Assembly: GCA_035772735.1 (NCBI GenBank)
Contig: JASDFA010000016.1
Coordinates: 139,512,501 to 139,576,500, forward strand
Source: Datura wrightii
Taxonomy: Eukaryota; Streptophyta; Magnoliopsida; Solanales; Solanaceae
DNA length: 64,000 nt
Direction of reading: 5' to 3'
Below are positions 47,649 through 58,819 of the stretch, in pieces (the stretch's first letter is position 1; each line of letters starts with the position of its first letter). Under the pieces are notes generated by a model, which saw only the letters and a list, made by a program, of their open reading frames with translations, did no database searches and was not told the origin of the DNA. The position numbers were made by a program, and so were the translations under genes.

Positions 47649-49114
47649 TGGTGTGCCCGCAATATAGTGGCCCTTTTTAAGAGACGGATGTCGAACCCAC
47701 AGGGACTGGACCAATTCAGCTAACTATCAAGTTCAAGCATGATATTAAATGCCGCAAGTGTTGATTATAGAATTTTTCAATAAAGTTTAATTAAGTCTAG
47801 GGGTGGTCAATGAAATACTATGAATTAATTCAAGGAGCAACTAGAGTTAAAGCCGGATAATCATGCGATATTTGCAATGGTTTAATTATGAAACTATCAA
47901 TTGTCGTCTCACATAATTAGAATTGCATGTTCATGGTATTTCAAGCCTCTAAACACGACAAACTAGACTCACAACTACATCGTTGAACGGGGATATGACA
48001 TTCTAGTTCGTGGGAAATTCAATAACGTGGATTTGGTTTACGAGGATTATGCTCTTGATTAGGGACTTTCGTACCTCTAATCATTTAACCGAACTTAGCT
48101 TCACAACTACTTCTACGAGTGGTGATGTGATAATTCTAAGTTGGTGTCTTTCTATCTTCCCATTTTGTCAACCAAGCAAGGTATTAGGTATATTCCTATC
48201 CTAACCACAAATTATATCGTGAGATACAATCTTGCTCCCTACATTCTCTTGTTCTTTCCTAGGTTATCTTTCTCGGGCATGTACCTAAGCTTAACGCTTG
48301 TGTTTTCATGGTGATCAGTAATAAAAAAACCATAATTAAGAATGCAAGACAAAACAACAATCAATAACTTAATTCCAAAACAAATTCGTAAAAACACAAT
48401 CATAACTCATGGCTTCAATCCTAGAGGAAGGGGTCTAGCCACTCATGTTCATAAAATTACAAGAAAACATAGTTAAAGTAACATACTTACAAGAATTGGT
48501 AGAAGAGAAGATGAAATTGATGAACCCTAGGTGAGTTCTCCCACTTCTCCCTTCACTCCTAGGTGGTTTTTCAGAATAAAATCGTGACTTCCCCTTGTTT
48601 TTAGGAGCTAAGGGACCTATTTATAGTAAATGAGAGATGTATAAAATCATGCCCGGCATGGAATACCTCCGTGTCACGGAGGTTATCGCGCCAATATGCC
48701 TCCGTGACATGGAGGCATCGTGTAGTCACCCTGAAAATCAAAACAGTCGCCAAGCAGAAGCTGGCCGTGATGGCAGCGTGTCACGCTGCTTGTGCAGCGC
48801 GTTTGATGGCGTGTCACGGCCTGGTCGTGCAGCCTGCCAGCCATGGCATGTTGCCAAAGCGCAGGTGGGCTGTTTCGCGCATCCTCCTTGCCGACTTTCG
48901 CGTTGTACTTCCGATTCCATGCCTCCACTTCACCACTCATGGATTAGTTCTTCAAATTCATTTTAAATCTACAAAAACAAGAACTAATCATGTTGGTTAG
49001 TATATATATTCACATTTACGTAGAAATACATGAGAATGCATATAATTAAGTCCATAAACAAGACGAAACTAAGTTATAAAGATTCACTCGGGCATGCTAT
49101 TTTGCCCGAGATCA
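47649..49114 (-). mobile_element. L3: 3' LTR, 1466 bp
   Basis: On the + strand it starts TGGTGTGCCCGC and ends TTTGCCCGAGATCA. It is nearly the same as the 5' LTR (52211-53698), lacking about 20 bp at its start. A TATA-like CTATAAATAG (minus) lies near 48622. GC-rich GTGTCACGG dyads lie at 48670-48850. The ORFs at 48637-49000 and their opposite strand are not genes. Confidence 0.93.
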
Positions 49115-51060
49115 CCTACCCCACACTTTGCTTTGTTCGTCCTCGAACAACCGTTTTACATCTCATGTAAATGAAGACTCACACATAACTAATTTAGCAA
49201 GACAGTTCAAGCTACGGCTATAATGATTATTTAATATAGCAAGTTAAAAATAGAGCATGCACGTTTTAATCAATGAAATGATATACAACTCCGTTAAGAC
49301 TTCCTAACCTCACGAATCGACTCTCAATCTTAGCAAACTCATGCAAATCTTCCGATCAAGAAATCCAACATGAATGTTATCTCTCATTAAACATGTGCCC
49401 TCACAACAAGAGAGTTACCCATTTTTACTCGCACATTTTCAAATCACAACAAGTATGGGTATATGAATAAAAATTACGCTTGCTCTCACAAAGAATTCAC
49501 ATGCATCATGTAGTGACCCATAAGCTTGCCCTTGGTGTTTTACTCCACTAATTTAAGGATGTATGAACTAAGATCAAGTAGGACCTAATGGGTTGTAATG
49601 TAAGCTAAGGGAGGGGTAGGTAATATTCTGGCCAGTAATAGTGACTATCTTCCCCAAGCGCTTTTAATACATCATGCACTCATTACGAACTTCCCTTCTT
49701 TTACTTCACCTTTATCTTTTTTCAACTTTCCTTTTCCTATTTTGTTTCCCCATTTCTTTAGGCACTCTTAGCTTATTAGTAAGGAGTTTTATAAGTAACT
49801 TTTTCATTAATTTGTTCTCTTACTCCCTATCAATATTCCAGCCTTTTAAGAAAAGTGCACCTCTGCCCTTTTCTCAACTCCCACAACTATTCTTTTTCCT
49901 TCTTTTTCACGATTCTCACTCCTTTACTCTTTCGGGTTTTTCACTTAAGTTCTTAGGAGTTTTGGATCAAATTCTAGGTTAATGAAAGAAAAGGATTAAG
50001 CTTATGTTGCAGCTATCAAAGGATAGGCTTAAGGCTCAATGGGGTTAACTAGGATTAAACATTCAAGGTAGGTTAAACAAGGGATAAAAAAATTAGGCTC
50101 ATGCAACGAAATGCCTATATCATCTCCTACAATCTATATCCTTCATTTCGCTTTGTATACACACCGGGCAAGTTCTAGACACTATACAACAGCTTGGAAT
50201 ATTCAAAAACCTCACACTCACAGCACATGCTCAATTCAAGACATATTCTACAGACTCTTACTCAGCTAATCACAAGAATTCAGAATTAAGCTTCAATCAC
50301 ATTGAGTCAAATTCACGAGCCTAAGTGTCTCAAACAAAGTTATACATTTCTCACATGCTTCAACACTAACCACACTTGTATCTTACAATCATGTATAGCA
50401 CATAACAAAAACCTCAAGCAATCAATTAGCTACGGGTTAAACAACCAAAACCTATTGACTAATTTTCCTCAAGACAGTCGTCATCCATCCATCGTCGGAA
50501 ATAGTCTCTATCTATGACTAAAAACATTATATACAAACAAAGAAAATTTTTTTATTCTTCGGTTCAAATACCCCCCGTCGGAAAAGAACCGAAAAGAAAA
50601 ACCAACGGGTGATGAAGTCATGCTTGACTCACAAAGAAAAATTTTTTCAAATATTTCTCACAAGCATTACATTCACCACAAATCGTTAAGCACAAAAATT
50701 TTGAAATTTTCCTCATCCCACACTTGAATCATGCTATGTCCTCATAACATCAAATTAAAATTAAACAGGATGAGAAATACTCCCTGAGGCCTCTAGGCCT
50801 AGCTAATAGCATGCTTTTCTTCAACTTTGCACAAGTGGGTTTTTGACCCCACACTTTTTCTCTTCCATGCTTGTTAGCTTCCTCCTCCACGGGTACTCAA
50901 ACTTCCCCTCCATCTGTGCTTAACTTTCCACCAAAAACAACACAAGATGAAAAATAAACAAAATCAACACAAATGCAAGAAATTAAAATGGTAACCACGG
51001 TACCCTTGGGTTGCCTCCCAAGCAGCGCCTAATTTTACGTCGTGGCACGACGTATCAAGT
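49115..51060 (-). mobile_element. L3: noncoding internal region with polypurine tract
   Basis: On the minus strand the region ends AAAGTGTGGGGTAGG directly before the 3' LTR, a polypurine tract. The rest is AT-rich and has no RT, protease, integrase or RNase H. The C/T-rich stretch near 49674-49960 gives a 102-codon ORF of low complexity on the + strand, which I do not credit. A two-hairpin motif lies at 51005-51053. Confidence 0.8.
51005..51053 (-). promoter_or_regulatory. L3: two-hairpin motif shared with element F
   Basis: Two perfect dyads: ACGTCGTGGCACGACGT (51037-51053, stem 8) and CTTGGGTTGCCTCCCAAG (51005-51022, stem 6, loop 6). On the minus strand the first is followed, after 14 bases, by the second, in the same order and with nearly the same spacer as in F at 43685-43729. 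It lies 3' of L3's coding region, although L3 has no pol. Confidence 0.75.
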
Positions 51061-51061
51061 T

Positions 51062-51537
51062 TCACCATTTTTTCCTCCACCTTGAGGATATGAATCTCAC
51101 CCCTAATTTCTTTTCTAATTCTCTCTTATGTTCCCGGGGTGGTGGTGAAAAAATGAAAGTACCAAGCAGTAGATGTTGGCATTTATTGGCCCTTAAGTAA
51201 GTGAAGTCATTCTTTCTTTCAGAATCAGCAAATTTCAAAATATATGGGGCTTGTTCCCCCTCTATATCTTTCTCCACAAGCTTGGAAGACTCTAGTTCTA
51301 GGTTATCAACCAAACTCAATGTCGAAAAATGATTCGAGTGGGTACAATACACCTAAACTCTGAAACTGCATTTTGCTTGACTTTCTTACTTGTATATACC
51401 TTCTCCACATTAACATCTAACTCCTCATGAATGTCAAATGGTAGGTACTCTATTTCTTCTTTCAAGAATGGATCGACTATACATGTGAGAAAATCATGGA
51501 GACTCTCAGGAGCTTCCAACAGTTGAGCTTGTTTCAA
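51062..51537 (-). pseudogene. L3: continuation of the gag-like protein, frame-broken
   Basis: Two overlapping frames (51537-51316 and 51352-51062) read QLLEAPESLHDFLTCIVDPF, HEELDVNVEKVYTSKK, then LVDNLELESSKLVEKDIEG and FADSERKNDFTYLRANKCQ. They probably formed the C-terminal part of the protein starting at 52059. An acidic, lysine-rich character is seen but no family I recognise. One stop and one frameshift separate the pieces. Confidence 0.5.
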
Positions 51538-51570
51538 TAACTCACTCTTTTCTTCTCCTCGTAGTCCCTC

Positions 51571-52059
51571 CTAAGTATTGCATAAAACCGTCACTTGAAA
51601 ATCAAAGCAAGCTTCAGCTTCAGCCCTCATCTCCATGAACTTGTTGCTTATCATTTCTAGGGCCTCTCCATTTTCCTCTTGCTGAATTCTCAATGCTTCC
51701 CTCTCCTCCTTCAATTCTTCTATTTGCTCAAGGATCTGTTTTAGCATGTCTTCTATTCGAGCTTGGCGTTCCAAGTCCTCATTTTCATCATGCCTATAAT
51801 CAGCAAAAACAATAGAAGGATTATAGTAGGGGCTTGGGGGAGGGGAGTATGCATTTGGACAGCCATCCCAATGGCCATCTTGACCACCACATATATTGCA
51901 AGAGTATGCATTTGGGCAACCATCCCAATGGTCATTTTTACCTCCACATATATTACAAGTATTACAGTCTTTCCATAAGTGGGGTCCTCCACAATTCAGA
52001 CAAGATTCGCCAAAATACGAGTATCCACAATTTAACCCATTTATATTCCATGATGTCAT
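51571..52059 (-). CDS. L3: gag-like protein with duplicated zinc knuckles
   Basis: A 162-codon open frame starts MTSWNINGLNCGYSYFGES at 52059, about 130 bases inside the primer-binding site. Residues about 18-68 hold a Cys/His cluster: CLNCGGPHLWKDC, then two direct 19-residue repeats containing CNICGG..(x)HWDGCPNAYS. Spacing is CX2CX5HX3C, unlike the standard CX2CX4HX4C knuckle. A charged stretch (about 100-145, EQIEELKEEREALRIQQEEN) predicts a coiled coil. I recognise no capsid domain. It is the only convincing ORF in L3. It could be an RNA-binding gag remnant of an Athila relative; function is inferred. Confidence 0.6.
   Translation of the reverse strand: MTSWNINGLNCGYSYFGESCLNCGGPHLWKDCNTCNICGGKNDHWDGCPNAYSCNICGGQDGHWDGCPNAYSPPPSPYYNPSIVFADYRHDENEDLERQARIEDMLKQILEQIEELKEEREALRIQQEENGEALEMISNKFMEMRAEAEACFDFQVTVLCNT
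51848..51961 (-). repeat. 57-bp direct duplication within the L3 zinc-knuckle ORF
   Basis: TATGCATTTGGACAGCC starts at 51848 and TATGCATTTGGGCAACC at 51905, giving two 57-bp copies. 57 is 19 codons, so the frame is kept and one extra zinc-knuckle-like unit is made. Confidence 0.9.
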
Positions 52060-52187
52060 GTTAAGGAGGGTATCAGATTAAAAATTAAGAATAAAATAAA
52101 TCTAAAACTAATAAAGAATTTTTTTTCAACACTTAAGGAAATTTAAAAATCACACAAAAATAGACAAATTCACTAAACTTCGGCGAG

Positions 52188-52204
52188 TCCCCGACACGGC
52201 GCCA
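52188..52204 (-). other. L3: primer-binding site (Athila type)
   Basis: On the minus strand: TGGCGCCGTGTCGGGGAC, two mismatches from the TGGCGCCGTTGCCGGGGA site of Athila/Tat-lineage elements. Only a few bases separate it from the LTR end at 52211. Confidence 0.9.
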
Positions 52205-52210
52205 AAAACT

Positions 52211-53698
52211 TGGTGTTCCCGCAAGTGTATGGGTCGAACAAGTAATATAGTGGCTCTTTTTAAGAGCCGGACGTCGAACCCACAGGGACTGGACCAATTC
52301 ACCTAACTATCAAGTTCAAGTGTGATATTAAATGCCGCAAGTGTTGATTATAGAATTTTTCGATAAAGTTTAATTAAGTCTAGGGGTGGTCAACGAAATA
52401 CTCTGAATTAATTCAACGAGAAACTAGAGTTAAAGCAGGATAATCATGCGATATTTGCAATAGTTTAAGTATGAAACTATCAATTGTCGTCTCACATAAT
52501 TAGAATTGCATGTTCATGGTATTTCGAGCCTCTAAACACGACAAACTAGACTCACAACTACATCATTGAGCGGGGATGTGACTTTCTAGTTCGTGGGCAA
52601 TTCATTAATGAGGATGTTGTTTACGGGGATTATGCTCTTGATTAGGCACTTTCGTACCTCTAATCATTTAACCGAAGTTAGCTTCACAACTACTTCTACC
52701 AGTGGTGATGTGATAATTCTAAGTTGGTGTCTTTCTATCTTCCCATTTTGTCAACCAAGCAAGGTATTAGGTATATTCCTATCCTAACCACAAATTATAT
52801 CGTGAGATACAATCTTGCTCCCTACATTCTCTTGTTCTTGCCTAGGTTATCTTTCTCGAGCATGTACCTAAGCTTAACGCTTGTGTTTTCATGGTGATCA
52901 ATAATAAAAATAACCATAATTAAGAATGCAAGACAAAACAACAATCAATAACTTAATACCAAACCAAATTCGTAAAAACACAATCATAACTCATGGCTTT
53001 AACCCTAGAGGAAGGGGTGTAGCCACTCATGTTCGTAAAATTACAAGAAAACATAGTTAAAGTAACATACTTACAAGAATTGGTAGAAGAGAAGATGAAA
53101 TTGATGAACCCTAGGTGAGTTCTCCCACTTCTCCCTTCACTCCTAGGTGGTTTTTCAGAATAAAATCGTGACTTCCCTCTGTTTTTAGTAGCTAAGGGAC
53201 CTATTTATAGTAAATGAGAGATGAATAAAATTATGCCCGGCATGGAATAGCTCTGTGTCACGGAGGTTATCGCGCCAATACGCCTCCGTCACACGGAGGC
53301 ATCACGTAGGCACCTTGGAAATCAAAACACCCGCCAAGCAGAAGCTAGCCGCTATGGTAGCGTGTCACACTGCTTGTGCAGTGCGTTTGATGGCGTGTCA
53401 CGGCCTGGTCGCGCAGCCTGCCTGCCGTGGCACGTAGCCAACGTTCAGGTGGGTTGTTTCGCGCATCCTCCTTGTCGACTTTCACGTTGTACTTCCGATT
53501 CCATGCCTCCACTTCACCAACTCATGGATTAGTTCTTCAAATTCATTTTAAACCTACAAAAACAAGAACTAATCATGTTGGTTAGTATATATATTCACAT
53601 TTACATAGAAATACATGAGAATGCATATATTAAGTCGATAAACAAGACGAAACTAAGTTATAAAGCATCACTCATGCATGCTATTTTGCCTGAGATCA
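52211..53698 (-). mobile_element. L3: 5' LTR, 1488 bp
   Basis: On the + strand it starts TGGTGTTCCCGC and ends TTGCCTGAGATCA. TSD ATAAT flanks the whole element at 47644-47648 and 53699-53703. The LTR carries a TATA-like CTATAAATAG near 53205 (minus) and GTGTCACGG/CCTCCGTGTC dyads at about 53250-53440. LTR pairs differ at modest frequency, so L3 is one of the younger insertions here. Confidence 0.95.
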
Positions 53699-54570
53699 AT
53701 AATCAAAATAGTTGTAAACTATGATCAAAATTCACAAAATATAATTTAAATCACAATTTAAAACAACCCATTGGTAAATCATTAAAACTCCATAAGTTTT
53801 GAATTAAAACCCCATGAGATTTTTGGTAGATTTTCATGGATCAATAGAGGGTGGGCATGGGTGTGAACGAAAACACCCATTCATGACCCTACATATCTGA
53901 AAAGGATAAATTCTATCACTTCTCTAATTGCCCAACAAGGATTTGAATGACGACCTTGAAGACTTGCTCTAAATCACCTCCTCAACCTCTCAAGTTGCAT
54001 ACTTGGAAAGAAAAAAACTTAGAATAGGTTTTTCCCCCTCCTAAAACCCACTAAAATGAGCCTTAAATGACATAGATTAGGCTTTAGGAACTTAGGAATT
54101 ATGAAAAGGCCCTTACTAAATAAGCAGAAAATAACTGCCAGGTGGTCCTAACGGATGACCTGACGGCTCGTGGTCTAGGGCAATGACTCGTCACCTTGCT
54201 CGTCAAGTACACTGACTTGTCTATTCTCCTGGGCTTGTAACGGGTCACTTCACGACTCGTTAGGGTTGACCACGACTCATGGTCACCAGTTGTTAAGTAC
54301 ACTGTCTTATTCCCAAACTTTGGACTCCAAACCTGCTAACGACTCACCCTATGAGTCGTTAAGTCTAACAACGACTCGTGAGGACTCCTGTTAGGTGCAC
54401 TGCCTATTCTTCCTTTTACCAACCATTTTTCCTTCCCCACGAGTCACCTGACAACTCGTGGGATATCCTCGCGAGTCGTGAGATTACTCGTCCTGAGAAT
54501 GCAATATAATTTTCTATTTTTTCCCCGTTTCAACTCCCGGGGCTGATCTTTGAGCTCCCGGGGTATAACA
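53699..54570 (-). mobile_element. Element G: 3' LTR, proximal part
   Basis: This is the continuation of 46396-47648 across L3. On the + strand it ends CCGGGGTATAACA; in its own direction it starts TGTTATACCCC right after a polypurine tract. U3 is crowded with ACTCGTGG, CACGAGTC and GACTCGTTA phrases at about 54140-54490. Confidence 0.9.
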
Positions 54571-54588
54571 ATATCTCCCCCTTAGGAA
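54571..54588 (-). other. Element G: polypurine tract
   Basis: On the minus strand CCTAAGGGGGAGATAT precedes the 3' LTR. This is the same tract as in element A (AAGAGGGAGATAT). Confidence 0.9.
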
Positions 54589-54792
54589 CATTCATCCTCG
54601 AATGTAGGAAACAAGCAAAAGAGAGAAACATGCAATTATCATATTCAAATACTAATCATTTAAGCCAAAAACTGACGGAATGGCTACCTCAGATTCATAT
54701 CACATAGCTGAATTGATCTCATGCTTTACGTACACATCCATACACATAAAAGAAACATGAACACATGAATCGAACATGAAAACTAAATAGAG

Positions 54793-55280
54793 TCATAGAG
54801 TAAAACTAATACCACAAGTCGGAACTGAGCCGGTAGAGAATAAGTATGGGTATTTAGCCATCATATCTGCTTCGGATTCCCACGTAACCCTCTCAACATG
54901 CTGATTTCTCCATAACACCTTTATTGAAGCTACTTCCTTATTCCTCAGCCTCCGAACCTGACGATCCAATATTTCAACTAGAAAATCCTCATAGCTAAGG
55001 CTATCCTTTACTCCAATACTATCCAATAGGACTACTAGCGCTGGATCTCCCAAACACTTCTTCAAAAATGACACATGAAACACAAGATGCACGAAAGATA
55101 ACTCTGTGGGTAAGTCTAACTCATACGCTACCTTACCAACTCTCCTTATAACCCGGTAGGGACCAACATAGTGGGGACTAAGTTTTCCTTTCTTCTCAAA
55201 CTGCATGACTCCCTTCATGGGAGATACCTTCAGAAATACCCAATCGTCCACCTCGAACTCAAACTCTCTCCTCCTTAATC
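54793..55280 (-). pseudogene. Element G: integrase C-terminus and chromodomain
   Basis: A 152-codon open stretch (55251-54793) reads DDWVFLKVSPMKGVMQFEKK, KLSPHYVGPYRVIRRVGKVA, then LPTELSFVHLVFHVSFLKK, and a chromodomain tail VRRLRNKEVASIKVLWRNQH, VERVTWESEADMMAKYPYLF. This is a sister of A 29725-30171. A frameshift lies just upstream near 55260. Confidence 0.9.
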
Positions 55281-55299
55281 AACATATGACTTTTGATGA

Positions 55300-56060
55300 C
55301 TCTGAGTGGTTTTCAACATGTCCCTTATCAACTGAACCTTCACCATTGCCTCATGAACCAAATCTGGCCCTATCATAGCTGCCTCACTAACCTCAAACCA
55401 TCCAATGGGCGATCTAGATCTGGATGCTAGAGTGATAGCTGTTATTGTAAGCAAAGTCGATCAGTGGAAAATGATCATTCGAACTACCTTTGAAGTCCAT
55501 CACACATGCTTTCAACATGTCCTCGGGGGTTTGGATTGTCCGCTTTGCTTGACTATCGATCTGCGGATGAAATGTTGTCCTGAGCTTAACCTGAGTACTA
55601 AGCCTTTTCTGGAAAGACCGCCAAAAATGGGAGGTAGACTGAGCACCTCGGTCTGAAATAATAGACAGGGGCACTCCATGTAATTGAACCGACTCCCGGA
55701 TATATAACTTGGCATAATCATCTGCTGAATCTATGGTTTTCACCGGTAGGAAATGTGCAGCCTTAGTCAACCTGTCTACCACCACCCAAATAGAATTATA
55801 GTGTCAACGAGTAAGAGGTAGGCCTGTTATGAAATCCATGTTAATCTCTTCCCACTTCTAAGTAGGAATGCGGATATCCTGAAGTACTCCCCCATCCTTT
55901 GATGCTCAACCTTTACTTGCTGATAGTTTGGGCACTTGGCTACGAATTCTACAATATCCCTCTTCATGCCATCCCACCAATAGATCTCCTGTAAATCACG
56001 ATACATCATGGTGGCACCTAGATGGATAGAATACCTGGATCCATAGGCCTAACGCAATAT
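55300..56060 (-). pseudogene. Element G: integrase core
   Basis: Zinc-binding part: MMYRDLQEIYWWDGMKRDIV and VAKCPNYQQVKVEHQRMG (56009-55827). Catalytic core: VVDRLTKAAHFLPVKTIDSA, ISDRGAQSTSHFWRSFQK and FHPQIDSQAKRTIQTPEDM (55785-55414), with DD and the E position changed. Stops and frame changes occur near 55810 and 55400. Confidence 0.85.
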
Positions 56061-56218
56061 CCAGCTCCTCAAATCATCAAAATCAGGAACACATAGGCGA
56101 CCCTGGTAGCAAAGCACACCATCTCCCCCTTGGGAGAAGACCTCCACCTTCTGACTTCGAACGACTTCTTTCAAATTTAGCAAAATTGGATCCTCATCTT
56201 TTCTAGCATTCTCATTAG

Positions 56219-56830
56219 TCACCAAGGATGATTCTGCTCCGTTTTGGAAAACAACACCTTCATCGATCGAGGTGACCAACCTAACTCCCAACCTTGCGAG
56301 TCGACCAACCTAACTCCTAACCTTGAGAGTCGATGTACATCCTGCACCAGCTCCTTCCTTCCTTCATCCGCGTGAGACACACTCTCCATGGAGAGCCTAC
56401 TAAGGGTGTCCGCTACCATATTAGCCTTATCCGGATGGTAAAGGACACTCATAACTTGGTCTTTCAGTAGCTCTACCTACCTCCATTGCCGAAGATTGAG
56501 ATCCTTCTGCATGAACACATACTGTAAACTCTTGTGGTCCGTAAACGCATCCACATGGACCCCATACAAGTAATGTTGCCATATCTTTAATGATAACACC
56601 ATCGCAGCCAATTCAAGATCGTGGATTAGGTAATTCTTCTCATGGACTTTCAACTGTCTTGAGGCGTATGCTATCACCTTCCCTCACTGCATCAATACAC
56701 ACCCGAGTCTGATTCTCGAAGCATCACAATACACCATAACACCATCTGTATCCTCGAGTAGGGTCAATATCGGTGTGGTAGTAAGTTGAGCCATCAACTC
56801 CTGGAAACTTTTCTCACAAACCTCCGACCA
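56219..56830 (-). pseudogene. Element G: RNase H
   Basis: Blocks: AYASRQLKVHEKNYLIHDLE, KIWQHYLYGVHVDAFTDHKS and LQYVFMQKDLNLRQWR (56677-56477), then the SVLYHPDKANMVADTLSRLS block in another frame (56452-56219). Stops separate it from RT. Confidence 0.88.
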
Positions 56831-56849
56831 TTATAACTTTACCTTTTTC

Positions 56850-57580
56850 TTAGTCAAATTGGTCAAAGGTGCCGCAATAGATGAGAAACCCTCAAAAATT
56901 CTCCGATAGTAGCTAGTTAAACTCAAGAAACTCCAAATATCATAGGGATTCACCGTCTAGGCCAATTCTTCACTGCCTTGATTTTCTGAGAATTTACTTT
57001 TATGCCCTTGCCTGATACTACATGGCCCAGAAATGCTACTAATTTCAACTAGAACTCCCACTTGCTGAACTTTGCATATAATTAGCGATACTTGAGAGTC
57101 TGCAACACTACTCTCGAATGAGCGGCATGATCCTCCTCGCTCCGAGAGTATATAAGGATGTCATCAATGAACACAATCACGAACATGTCCAGGTATGGCT
57201 TGAACACCCTATTCATTAGGTCTATAAAAGTTGCAGAAGCATTTGTTAGTCTTAAAGATATGACTAAAATCTCATAATGACCATACCATGTCCTAAAGGC
57301 TGTCTTTGGGATATCACTCTCCCGAACCCTGAGCTGATGATACCCGGCCTGAGATCTATCTTTGAGAAACACTTGGAACCCTAAAGTTGGTCAAACAAAT
57401 TAGTGATCCTAGGTAAATGATATTGGTTCTTGACGGTGACTTTGTTCAATTTTCGATTGTCATTACACATGTGAAGAGAACCATCCTTCTTTCGGACAAA
57501 TAGAACTGGTGCACCCCATGGAGACTTGCTAGGTTTGATAAATCCCTTATCTAGTAGGTCCTTCAACTGAGCCTTCAACT
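56850..57580 (-). pseudogene. Element G: reverse transcriptase
   Basis: KAQLKDLLDKGFIKPSKSPW, GAPVLFVRKKDGSLHMCND and KVTVKNQYHLPRITNLFDQL (57578-57381) precede a frame change. The palm (57372-57082) has GYHQLRVRESDIPKTAF, FIDLMNRVFKPYLDMF and catalytic FIDDILIYS (about 57144-57170). The rest is stop-ridden to about 56850. Confidence 0.9.
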
Positions 57581-57583
57581 CTT

Positions 57584-58250
57584 TTAGCTCGCCAGAGCCA
57601 TCCTGTAAAGAGGGATAGATATAGACTGCGTAATGGGAATAATGTCAATACCAAAATCAATCTCTCGCTCAGGAGGAACACTTGGTATATAAGGAAAGAC
57701 CTCTGGATACTCACGCACCACCGAAACTGACTGGATAGTCGGGGTGTCGAACTCAATATCCTTAACCCTGACTAGATGGTACATGCAACCCTTAGAAATC
57801 ATCTTCTGGGCCTAAAGATATGAAATAAATCGACTTGCTGGTACAACCAAACTACCCTTCCACTCCAAAATTGATTCACCCGAAAAACGAAATTCCACCG
57901 CATGGGTTCTACAATTTACAGAAGAATAACACACATACAACCAATCCATGCCAAGAATAATATCAAAGTCAATCATGGCCAACTCTACAAGGTCCACGAA
58001 GGTGACTTTATGCAATAAAGTGACCGGGCATCCTCTATATACCTGCCTAGCTACGATTGAATCACCAATAGGAGAAGAAGTTTAAAATGGTTTCGACAAA
58101 GTCTCAGGACTAACTCCAAAGCTACCAGCAATGTAAGGAGTCACAATAGACAAGGTAGCTCTTAGATCTAGAAAAGCATAAACATTAATAGGAAAAACAC
58201 GCAATATACTAGTGACCACATCCGGGGAGACCTCCTGCTCCTCACGAGGT
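57584..58250 (-). pseudogene. Element G: protease and linker
   Basis: Protease C-terminal block DFDIILGMDWLYVCYSSVNC, then THAVEFRFSGESILEWKGS (58015-57812). The linker is MISKGCMYHLVRVKDIEFD with PPEREIDFGIDIIP (57802-57584). A catalytic-loop remnant lies near 58160-58180. Frame changes at about 57810 and 58020. Confidence 0.85.
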
Positions 58251-58251
58251 G

Positions 58252-58819
58252 CTAAAGCATAAAACCTGTTTTGATGCTGATCGCCAGATGAACTGGTCGA
58301 GGCACCCTACTGAGGGGACGTGCTACTGGAGCGACAGAACTGGCTACTGGCATACAAGCTCCACCAACCCCTGATCTTGCTGAAGGACAATCCTTGAGTC
58401 CGTTTCCAGGTTTGCCACACCTGAAACAAGCATCCGAGCCAACTAGACACCTCCTGGGATGATTCTTGCCGCACTTTCCACAAGCTAAGAAAGTGCGCTC
58501 CATCTGCATGCTGCCCTAGTGCCTTGAGTCTGGAGCCCTGCTCCTCCAATCCCCTCGAAATCTAGATGGCGTACTGGCTGATGATGGTGCCGGAGCAATA
58601 GACCTATGCTGAGACTGCTGGCGCTATCCACCCCTTGATCTAATTTGAGAAAGTCCCATAACTGTCGGTCCTGGCCCTCTTGGCCTCTCTCTACCTCCGA
58701 TATATCGACTCGATCTTCTGAGCATGCAGCACAATCCAGGGAAAGTCTATATCTCGATGCAACATGGCAATCCCGCAGTCCTTATCCAGATAGTCCGCCA
58801 CCCCATGTACAAAATGACT
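58252..58819 (-). pseudogene. Element G: gag C-terminal part, cut by F2
   Basis: The zinc knuckle reads CFRCGKPGNGLKDC, near 58390-58430: the His of the CCHC set is replaced by Asn. A CGKCGKNHPRR block precedes it. Capsid sequence upstream on its strand is degraded and stops at 58819, where F2 begins. No start codon or 5' LTR for G is inside the window. Confidence 0.82.

Noticed and set aside
49674..49982. 102-aa hydrophobic ORF on the plus strand in L3
   Set aside because: C/T-rich low-complexity sequence on the strand opposite to the element; looks like membrane protein only because of T-rich codons.
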